Origin: Chlamydomonas sphaeroides
Lineage: Eukaryota > Chlorophyta > Chlorophyceae > Chlamydomonadales > Chlamydomonadaceae
Direction of reading: 5' to 3'
DNA length: 16,008 nt
NCBI GenBank assembly: GCA_001662425.1
Contig: BDDC01000398.1
Coordinates: 32,505 to 48,512 of the forward strand
Of this stretch, positions 1-8,015 are shown piece by piece (positions within the stretch are counted from its first letter, which is position 1; the number at the start of each line of letters is the position of its first letter). The notes below the pieces were generated by a model. That model made no database searches. It had not been told where the DNA came from and worked only from the letters and a program-made list of their open reading frames with translations. A program made the position numbers and the translations under genes.

Positions 1-577
1 AGGGGATAGGGCGAATGCTGTATTGTGTGCGGCGGGCGGCGGAAGGGAGGAGGGCGGTGGGCAGAAGCGTGCTGTTACGCTGCCGGTGTTATTACCGCGC
101 TGTGCCATAACCCTGCTGACCCACCCATGACCCCACGACACTCACTCCATGTCGTGCCGCAGCCTTGGCAGACTTGCACGCCAGGCGCACGCGATGTCAC
201 CCACATTCCGGGGGCGCGAGCACTCGCCTGTAGCCGGGATCCCCCTTGTCAACTCCTCCTCAATCTTCCGAGGCCCTCGCGGCCGGCGGCGCAGACCCTC
301 CGCCGGCCGCGAGAGCTGCACCTGTGTTGCGGCGGTGCACCGCGCACGGTGACAAGACACCTCTGCGCAAACAGGTTGGGGTAACTTCAGGTAACAAACT
401 GGGAGCGAGGTCATGGTGCGAGCACTGGACACATGGCCGTACCACACGCTGAAGTGTTCAGGGGGGGGATGTCTGTGCTCGTGGCTGTCATGGGCTTGAG
501 CCGCACTCCCACCAACTGTTATTGCGAAGTGGTTATTTCGTACTTGTGCTGCCTTGACGGCGCGTGCCACGGAGTGC

Positions 578-582
578 TTACA
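578..582 (-). terminator. Alternative, more distal TGTAA polyadenylation signal
   Basis: The minus strand reads CATGTATGTAAGC. Use of this site would give the MATE transcript a 3' untranslated region of about 950 bases, within the normal range for Chlamydomonas. Only transcript ends can decide between this site and the one at 1319-1315. Confidence 0.35.
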
Positions 583-1314
583 TACATGTCGCTGCTTACG
601 CACGCACGCCGGTACGCCACCCCACGCTCCGAGGGGCAGGGCCACAAGCAAAGGGCGGCGACCCAGATGACGAACCCGGTCCCCTACGACGCCGTCACAG
701 GCGGCAATAGGCACATGCAACGCATGTCGCCGCACACGCCACCGCCGGCGCATGGGAAGGATGGACCCTGCGCTCCGCAGCGTATGACGTGCCCGGGTCC
801 ATACGGCCCCCGCCACCAACCGCACGCCAGACAGAGCGATCACGCTTGCTGCAAACACATCACCGCAAGCAGCTGCCGCTGCGGCTCATAATTCATCATC
901 TCGCCGCACGCAATGACGCGACGCAGGCAAGGCAAGGCACATGACCCACCGATAATAAAAGACAGGCACAGTAACGAAGCGCAGTGCAGTTCACATACCC
1001 AGCTGCCAGCTCCCCGCGCGACTTCACCCTACCCGCGCCATGGATCGGCAGGCAAGGCAAACCAAGAGCCACATACTCACAAACACAAGTACCGAGGACA
1101 GAAACTAGTTGATCAGCACTCGGCAGCTCGTGTGCGCACGCGCTGGCGGCGTGCCGAACAAACCTAGCTAGGAGATAGCTGCGCACGCCGCAGCGGTGTG
1201 GCCGAGCCGCACACCGACGCACGTCCCCCTGCCCTAAAACAAATGAACCCGCGGCAGTACCCAGGTCGACGAGCCGCGCCGCTCGAGCCGCTCACAGCAG
1301 CGACGCAGCGCCGA

Positions 1315-1319
1315 TTACA
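1315..1319 (-). terminator. Candidate polyadenylation signal TGTAA for the MATE gene
   Basis: The minus strand reads TTTGTAATCGG here, 212 bases past the stop codon. TGTAA is the standard polyadenylation word of volvocine algae. Cleavage would fall roughly 10-20 bases further along. A second TGTAA at 582-578 could serve a longer 3' end. Confidence 0.45.
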
Positions 1320-1530
1320 AATAATACATCGCCACGCATGCACGGTCGCTGCCAAATGGAGCAAGCGACCCTCCGCTATAGGCTGCGCCATGCAGCTGCG
1401 GCAGCTGCGGCGTCCCAACTGGCCCAGCAGCTCGATCGGTGCCAAGAGCTAGTGCGTCCGGTGCTTCTGATCTAGGTCACCCACGCATCTGGTACCTACT
1501 GGACCTCGCCCCCAGGCTGGCCTCCTGCAA

Positions 1531-3206
1531 TCACTGCTGCTGCTGCTGCTGCTCCGCCACCGGCGCTCCGGGCCCAGTGGCGCAGGCTGCCAGGGACGCC
1601 GATGACCCCGACAGCGACGAGCCCGACGACCGGTGTGTGCGGGCGTCGAAGTAGTCGGTGTCGCCGTCGCTGTCGGTGGCGCCGTCGCCCACGGCAGCCG
1701 GCAAAGCGGGTGCCACCGGCTGCGCCGCTACCGGCACCGGCGCCGGAACCGCCGTCGGCGCCGCGCCTAGCAGGACCGCTCTGATCATGGAGCCAATGCC
1801 GCCGCCCCCCGATCGCGGCAGCGGCGGCGGTGACAGACCGCCGTGCGATGCGGCCGGCGAGGCCGTCTTGGAGGCTTTGGCGGCGGCGTTGAGCCAGCCC
1901 GCGTTGTCGAGCGCACAGATGTCCGCGGACGCGCTGCTGGCTGAGAAGGCATAGACGTCTGCCGAGCCAGGCACGGCCGCCTCCAGCGACTCACACGAGC
2001 GGAACACCTCGCCACCCGGCCGCAGGCGACCGCCGCCTCCGCCGCCGGCGGCGCCGCTGCACAGAGCCGCCAGGAAGCCACCGCCAGGGGTGCCGCCGCT
2101 GCTGCCGCCGCCGCTGCCGGCACCGTCACCGTCGTTGCCGCCGCAGATCAGCCCGTCAGCGTCGTCGCCGGTGCTGTCGCGGCCTTCGAGCCGCCGGTCG
2201 AAGTGGCAGGCGGCGGCGGCAGCAGGCGGCACTGGGCTGGCCAGGGACGCGGCGGCGCAGGCGCCGTGGGACGGCAGCGGCGCCGTGGGTGAACCCCCGG
2301 CTGCAGCCGCGATGACGCCAGGCAGCTGCAGGGGCCCGCTGCTGCCGCCAGGCGAAATCGGATTTGAGCCGTCGCCGCTGACTGCGGCGCCGCTGCCGTC
2401 CTTAACGCCGACCGCTGCTCCCGTTGGGCCGCGACCCCAACCGAATAGAAACCACCGCGAACCCCCGGCGGCGCCCTCGGCGGCGCTACCGCGTGGCACC
2501 GGCAACGGGAGCGACGCGGGCGCCCCCGCTGGCGTCGTCCCAGCGCCAGCATCGCCGCCGCCAGCCCCGGACCTGCCGCCGGCAGACGAGCCGCCGAACC
2601 AGGCCAGGTAGCCCCGCGGCGACGCTGCCGGCGCCGCCGCCAGCGGCCTGGCGTCAACGGCCACCAGGACCGTGCCGCTGGCCACGGCGCCGCCGCTTGC
2701 TGGCTCCAGCGTCGCCGCCAGCGGGCAGTGGCCTGGCGGCGCCGCCGGCGGCGAGCCAAGACCCAGGATCAGAGCCTCGGACTGTGCTGCTGCCGCCGGC
2801 GACACCTCGACGGCAGCGGGCTGGACCGGCGGTGGCGGCGGCGGCAGTGGCGGCGGCAGCGACAGCTGCCGGCGCGTGCCGGCCGGCGACGGGAGCTGCG
2901 GCGACGCGACCAGACCCGCGCCGTCTCCGACCGGGCTCCCCCCAGCCGGCGTACGCAGCGATGACACGGCTCCGCCGAGGCCGACAAAGACCCCGTTGTG
3001 GAGCCACGGGCTGCCGTACCTCGGTGGCGATGAGCCGGGCAGCACCGGCAGCGCCAGCGCCAGCGCCCACAGGCTGTCGTTGCTGCTGCTGTCGCCACCC
3101 TCGCCCGAGCGCTCCTCGATCATGGGCAGCAGCCAGGGGGCGGGGGACATGCCGGTGGCGCTGCCGCCAGAGGTTGCGCGGCCCAGGGAGGCGCCCGCCA
3201 GCGCGC
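1531..3206 (-). other. Last exon of the MATE gene: 557-residue low-complexity C-terminal extension
   Basis: The acceptor CCTCCAG|GCGCGC at 3206 restores the exon 13 phase (DQ-G-ALAG). The exon then stays open for 557 residues to the TGA at 1533-1531. The composition is Ala, Gly, Pro and Ser, with poly-Pro (LPPPLPPPPPP), poly-Gly and poly-Ala runs, and a final Gln6 encoded by uninterrupted CAG codons (1551-1534). No known domain is recognised. A short acidic/aromatic motif near the end (TDSDGDTDYFDART) resembles an FFAT motif. MATE proteins normally end soon after TM12, so the tail is an extension, presumably cytosolic. Long open frames on the opposite strand here are shadows of the high GC. 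Confidence 0.78.
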
Positions 3207-6200
3207 CTGGAGGGTGGCGGGCCGGTCGGAGGAGGCGGCCGGGAAGGGGGTTGAGGCTGGTGCCGGTAGAGCAGGGGGGCAGCGGTTGGTTGAGAGGCGC
3301 GGATACAGGGCAAGCAAGAGGTGATGAAGGGTTGTTTGGGTAGCTACTAGTAGCGCGGGGCGCGGCAGTCTTGAGTCCAGGAGTTGACGCCCAGGCGTAG
3401 GAGCCCCCATGCGACAGGCACTGGGGCCCAGCGCGATCGTGCGTGCGACGTACCCTGGTCGAATCTCCGCATGAGTCCGGATATGGAGCCCGTGCTGGCC
3501 ATGGCCGCGCAGCTGACGGCGGCGTCCGAGGCGCGGCGCCAGTTGGTGCGGAGCAGGATCCAGGCGTAGCAGGCCTGATGGGCGGGAGGTTGAGAGCGGC
3601 CGGCGAGGGGGTGAGGCAGGGCCGGCAAGAGGTGGCGTGGGGCGCGCGGCCACAGGAATGGCGTTGGCATGATGGCTCTGCTCGGACTTATACCTGCTCG
3701 CACGTAACATTCCAGAACCTCCCCACCTCCCCTGCCCATGCTCCTGCGCCCTCACCGTCTGGATGGCCGGCCCCACAGCCATGCCCAGGTACAGCCCCTG
3801 CGGCCCCAGACCCAGGCCCAGCTGCCGCCCCGCCAGCGGAGGCGGCAGCCAGGCGGGCGCCGGCCCCTGGAAGCCCAGCACCAGCGCCAGCGGCACCGCG
3901 CAGCCGTAGAAGGCCACGCCGTTGACCAGCGCGCCGGCAGCCTGGCGGCCGCAGCCCTACAAGGGGCGGGGCAAAGGACGGCAGGGGAGGACCCAGTCAT
4001 GATGCCAGCACGCCTGAGGTCACCAGCAGACGGGACCTGGCGACCGCAGCCTTCCGAGAGTTCCGACAGCGCCGGGCGGGCGTGGAGGGCAACGGGGCGG
4101 GCTATGTACCCGGGGCTCGGCCGGCGTGTGTGGCGACGTCAAGCTGGACAGGCCGCCGCCGCACCTGGATGACCCCCGACAGCACCGTCTGCGTGCCGTC
4201 CAGCGCCACCAGGCCCGCCACGATGGCCAGCATCTGCCGCAGCACGGCCCGCAGCGTGGCGTCCTCCGAGGGCGAGGAGCCGGGGCAACCCACGAAGAGC
4301 GAGATGATGGCGTCCTGGGGTGGCAAGGGCGGAGCACCGGGGAGGGTGGAAGGTGAGGAGGTGGGCGGGTGTCGATGCCTAGGTCAGGCTGGTACCGGTA
4401 GGTGGAGGCACGCTGTGACGCGGCAGAAGCCAGTGAGACAGTTAACGCCCGGGCCAGGCCGCAATGGCGACGGCCAGGAAGGAGGCCATGGGGCCGAGGG
4501 TGTTGGACGGCCACGCCGTTGCGAACTCCAATGCAGCCCCCCGGCAACGGAGCCGCCGTCCCAACCGCACCTGCGACGCCCGGGGGAGCAGCACCGCGGC
4601 CGCAGCGCACCAGGCCAGCGGCACCACCAGCAGGGAGGCGACGGCGGCGGTGCGTGCGCCGGGGGCGTCGCCTGCAAGGCAAGGGAAGCGCTCAAGGGAG
4701 GCGCCGGCAAGGGGTGCTGAGGGTGAAGAGGAGGCTCTGCCCCCTCCCACGCTCCACCTGCACCCGTCTCGCCCTGGCCCCTCCCCTTCACATCATAACC
4801 TTCCCCTTCCAGGCTCTGGTCACTCACCCGCACCCAGCCTGTTGCCCACAGTGACGCACGCCGCGGTGCTGGCCGCGACAAAGGCGATGAACAGCACGCC
4901 GTACACATTGTACGACACGCCCACGGCGGCGGTGGCGGTGGCTGCGTCCGGCAGCAGGGTGGCTGCCAGCGTCATGAGCGTAAACGCCCAGCTCTCGGCG
5001 CACTTCATGGAGGCCGCCGGGTAGGCCAGTCTGACCAGGGGGCGCCAGCCCTGGGGCAGGGAGAGATGCCGAGGAAAGGCGGTGTGCAGTTTGGTGGCAG
5101 CCAGCGGAGAGCCCCCAAGGGAGCTGCAGCGGCCCCGTAGCCCGGCCGCCCGCGCCGCGGGCCGGCGTTGCGCTGCCCATATCCGACCCTGCCGGGCCCC
5201 TGCCCCGCTGCCGCCCCCCCCTGCTACGCTGCCCCACCTTGAGCGCCCTGCGGCAGGGCGTCCCCACCACTCCAGACCACTGCCCGCTGGCAGCGACGTA
5301 GCCCAGCAGCAGGATCACGTCGTAGCTGGGCGGCAGGTGGGTGGGGGCGGGGGGAGGCAAGTACTTGGGGCAACGCGGACCATCATACGCGCGAGCGCTC
5401 AAGGCGTGGCGGCAGCTGCGGCAGCGGCAGCCAGGCTGCCCCGAGCTCATGCAGGCCCCGCCCGTACAGTCCGCCCTCGGCCTCACCACGCCGCCGCCGA
5501 GGTGGCTGCCGCCGCTCCGATGTACTCCCAGCCCGCCACCACCACCAGCGCGTAGTTGGTCGCCACGTTGAGGGGCAGGCCCACTAGCGCAATCACCATC
5601 TGGGGGTGGGTGGTTGGGATAGAATGCGAGCGAGGAGGAGGGTGAGTGGGCGAGGTGTATGGTGGGAGCGTGCGGCGAGGGTCGTGCCGAGAGCCGCAGC
5701 GTGCTGCAGCGGGGCCCTCCGCCTGCCGCAGGGGCCCACATCAACGCCCCTCCTCGCCCCTGCCCTGTGCCTTGCCTGGGGTGTCGCGACGCCCCGCGCG
5801 ACCAGCACTCGCGTAATGGGGCTGCGGGCGGCCAGGCGGGTGTGGAGGCAACGAGCATAAGCGTCCGGAGGGTCACGGCGCAGGCCACACGCAGCCACCA
5901 GCGCCGCGTACCGCGCCTCTCACAGCACGCACCCCACCGCCCAGCTCCTGGCGTACCGTGAAACCGCCTCCAGCCACACCGACGGCAGCAGCGCCAGCAG
6001 GTACCGCCGTACCATGAACGACAGCTGGGGGTCCTGGCCCATGCCCGCCAGGGCGTACGGCAGGGCCATCATCGCAGCGCTGCGGTGGGGGCGGGAACGG
6101 CGGGTGGCGAGGAAGGAGGTCGAGGTCGAAGGCACTCAAGGTGGAGCAGGCGGCGCCAAGTGGGTCAGGGGCAGCGTATGTGGGTCAGGCGCAAGGGGCC

Positions 6201-7644
6201 AAGGCGCGCAAGCCAGGGCCCCGCGCCAGGTAGGGGTCGCCGCGCTGACCCAGGCAACACTCCGCTCGGGCAGCACACGTGTTTGACGCTCGGGGCAGGC
6301 GTGCTGCTCATGAGCCCCCCGGCAGCCGTTCAGGGAGACCCAGCGCAGACTGTGCCTCCGCCCCCGCCTCGGGCCCAGCCCTGCCTCCCGCCTCACCTGA
6401 TGACGACGCAGTGCGCCCACAGGAACAGCACCATGCGCTGCAGCAGCAGGGGCAGCCGCGACTCCTTGCCCGCGCCCCAGGCCTGGAATGGGTGGAGATG
6501 GCGCGGAGGAACGATGCGGTGGGGACGGGCAGAGGCGCAGCGCGGTCGCGGAGCGGGTTGATGAGAAGCAGCTATCGGCGCTGCGCCGCGGCGAGGCGTG
6601 TGTCGGCCCTCGACCGGCCCGGCCCCCTGCTGCTTCGCACTCTCCCAGCCGGTCCCCGACCGGTGCCTTTGCGCCCCACCTGTGCTGCTAACGTGTCCAG
6701 CGCACCGCACAGCCCCAGGAGCACCTGGGGTTGCGGGCGGAGGGGACACGAGGACGGCGGGGCCAAGGCGCGGTTGCGAGCTGGACGCTCGCATGCACGA
6801 CTGACTTGATGAGCACCTGCAACCTACCGCTAGGATGCCCCTGCTGCCCGGCTGAGCTGTTGATTGCGGCCGACGGCCGCTCCAGCGCATGAGTACAGCA
6901 GCTCCGCAGCAGGCATCAGGCAGCCGCACCATCGGCCGCGCCGCACCACGCCACCAGTGCTCCTCAGCCCCCTAGGCTCGCTGCCTCCCAACCGCTGCCT
7001 ACCGTCTTTCAGTCAACCCATCACCCCAGAGTTCTCACCAGGCGCCCCAGCATGACTGCCACGTTGTTGCCGGCGGCCGCCGCCGCGAGCTGCAGCGTGC
7101 CGCCTCGCGCCACGAAGATAAGGTTGATGATGCAGCCGGCATTGGCGGCCACCAGATTCACCGCAAGAGGGGCGGCAAGAGACAGCTGCTCCGCAAACTC
7201 CTGTGGGGAGGGAGGTCCGCGGGGGTTTACGGCTGCGGAAGGCGCCGCGAGCCCGGTTGGGCGGGATGCGAAGGGAGCGCCTGCCTTCCCCCCCCCGGGG
7301 AGCCCTCGCTGCAGTGGGTCGACACCAGCCCGTCGACAGGTATCATAAAACTCCATCCCCTGGAAAACATGCGCTGACTCCCTTGTTTGGGTGGGGGTTG
7401 AAGGCTGAGCGGGCGGCACGCTCTGGCAGCGTGTCTGACTCCTCTGGTGATGGCATCAAATGACCGGACGCTTCCGAGACCGCACCTTCAGAAGCCGTCT
7501 CGGGCTACACGCATCCCGTGCGGTTGGCGCGCAAGCTGTGGACGAGGCGGGGAAAGGCTGCGCCGACGCCGTGCAGAACGGGTCGGCGAGGAGCGGCTGT
7601 CGAAGCTCAGGCGACCTGCTCCCTGGCGCTGCCCAGCCAGCCAT
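1531..7644 (-). CDS. MATE-family multidrug/toxin extrusion transporter with long C-terminal tail, 14 exons, 1097 aa
   Basis: Exons, 5' to 3' on the minus strand: 7644-7486, 7200-7039, 6724-6680, 6482-6397, 6079-5957, 5821-5776, 5599-5487, 5325-5238, 5050-4828, 4671-4571, 4314-4165, 3956-3756, 3574-3454, 3206-1531. The phases agree at all 13 junctions and sum to 1098 codons including TGA. MATE proteins are membrane antiporters that export organic cations, metabolites or drugs using H+ or Na+ gradients. Visible family signatures are RLLKEFAEQLSLAAPL (start of TM1), GALDTLAAQAWGAGK (about residues 114-128), GQDPQLS followed by RVLVARGVATPQ, NVATNYALVVV, GNRLGAG (residues 343-349) and DGTQTVLSGVIQGCGRQ (residues 421-437). 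The ATG at 7644 sits in a good context (GCGCAATGG) and is the only ATG in this frame of exon 1. The core has the usual MATE length, but the protein is about twice as long because of its tail. Substrate and membrane cannot be told from sequence. Confidence 0.88.
3454..5050 (-). other. MATE C-terminal lobe (exons 9-13, TM7-TM12)
   Basis: Exons 9-13 encode about residues 275-539. Exon 9 begins GWRPLVRLAYPAASMKCAES, the usual start of TM7, and ends at NRLGAG. Exon 10 joins exon 11 to give LLPRASQDAIISLF, matching the family's short linker before TM10. Exon 12 begins GCGRQAAGALVN, the conserved GxGxQxxGaxxN stretch. Exon 13 ends in a charged helix (GLMRRFDQ) that leads into the tail. The exon 10 donor at 4570 was chosen because it keeps frame with exon 11; the frame stays open beyond it for a while, so this junction is a little less certain than the others. 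Confidence 0.8.
5238..7200 (-). other. MATE N-terminal lobe (exons 2-8, TM1-TM6)
   Basis: Exons 2-8 encode about residues 54-274, the first of the two six-helix bundles of a MATE protein. They include a 45-base exon (6724-6680, residues 108-122) and a 46-base exon (5821-5776). Both are short, but both carry conserved motifs: LGLCGALDTLAAQ and RVLVARGVATPQ. The segment QDPQLSFMVRRYLLALLP matches the region before TM5 in the family. Reading phase is preserved throughout, which supports these tiny exons. Confidence 0.82.
5600..5775 (-). other. Probable GC-AG intron in the MATE gene (intron 6)
   Basis: Exon 6 ends ...ACACCCCAG and is followed by GCAAGG, not GT. The acceptor is CCCCCAG|ATGGTG. 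Joining here gives RVLVARGVATPQ-MVIALVGLPLNV, a continuous match to the MATE family region before TM6. No GT donor nearby keeps both the motif and the phase. CAG|GCAAGG matches the strong-consensus donor typical of GC-AG introns. Confidence 0.72.
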
Positions 7645-8015
7645 TGCGCAGCTGGCCTCTTCTTCTTCGGTGTCAGGCGGCCATCTGGAATAAGCTTTCG
7701 AACTCCCTCTCGCTCTCGGAACAGAGTCGCTGTTCGGAACGACAACCCGTTCGCTAAGACTTATGCGCGTACGTATATTCGTGTTGATTATACGTATGTC
7801 TGCAGTGAGCGGTGTTGCAGCAGAGCAGCACGGGTGTTCTCTCGCCGATCGCACCCGGCGTCAAGGTGCCGAGATTACACAGTGTTACATCACAACTGGT
7901 CAATAGCTATGCTGCCTGCATAGAAGAACTTGACCCGTGAGAGGAGTCGCAGCGCGCGCGGTTTGGCGCGCGGTGGAGGCCGTGACTGCCAGCCGGCCGC
8001 TGGTGTGGCTAGAGC
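7645..8015. promoter_or_regulatory. Candidate bidirectional promoter between the divergent MATE and J-protein genes
   Basis: The two start codons are 371 bases apart and point away from each other, so both promoters and both 5' untranslated regions must lie here unless an upstream noncoding exon exists. The most AT-rich stretch lies at about 7759-7800 and includes TATAAT on the minus strand (7792-7787), which could position MATE transcription about 115-125 bases before its ATG. Upstream of the J-protein ATG there are short open frames at 7796-7906 and 7909-7923, which would be upstream ORFs if transcribed. Confidence 0.55.
7770..7796. repeat. Inverted repeat TACGTATA / TATACGTA in the shared promoter
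   Basis: Perfect 8-base arms lie at 7770-7777 and 7789-7796, separated by 11 bases. Each arm also contains the palindrome TACGTA. The element sits in the AT-rich core of the divergent intergenic region. It could be a binding site for a dimeric regulator or a pair of core-promoter elements. No specific factor is recognised. Confidence 0.4.

Larger units (their letters stand above)
1..1530. other. 3' untranslated and intergenic sequence; no gene supported
   Basis: This stretch is visibly less GC-rich than the exons. Its open frames, the longest being about 240 codons on the minus strand at 858-142, begin at non-ATG codons or use AT-ending codons unlike the two real genes. None matches a family I recognise. 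The part nearest the MATE stop codon is its 3' untranslated region. The remainder is either more of the same transcript or intergenic. No tRNA, repeat array or mobile element was seen. Confidence 0.6.

Noticed and set aside
142..858. About 238-codon open frame on the minus strand
   Set aside because: It starts at GTG rather than ATG, matches no family, has no clear splice signals, and overlaps other open frames in a GC-rich region. It is more likely 3' untranslated or intergenic sequence.
433..891. About 150-codon ATG-started open frame on the plus strand
   Set aside because: Its codon use, with many A/T-ending codons, is unlike the two real genes, and the product (Cys/His-rich without pattern) matches nothing known.
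1195..1290. tRNA-like A box (GGTGTGGCCGAGC)
   Set aside because: There is no matching B box at the right distance, and no cloverleaf can be drawn from the flanks.
2424..3254. Long open frame opposite the last MATE exon, Arg/Ala/Pro-rich
   Set aside because: It is a typical antisense shadow of a GC-rich coding exon, with no motifs and no splice context. The minus-strand frame continues the MATE phase.
4450..4570. Continuation of MATE exon 10 past 4571 (hydrophobic LGPMASFLAVAIAAW)
   Set aside because: Splicing at CAG|GTGCGG (4571|4570) gives a phase-correct and family-like join to exon 11. Reading on runs through a non-family Arg-rich stretch.
7687..7755. GAA/TTC clusters resembling heat-shock elements upstream of both genes
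   Set aside because: The TTC and GAA units are spaced 0 or 1 base apart or far apart, not in the contiguous 5-base pattern a heat-shock factor needs.
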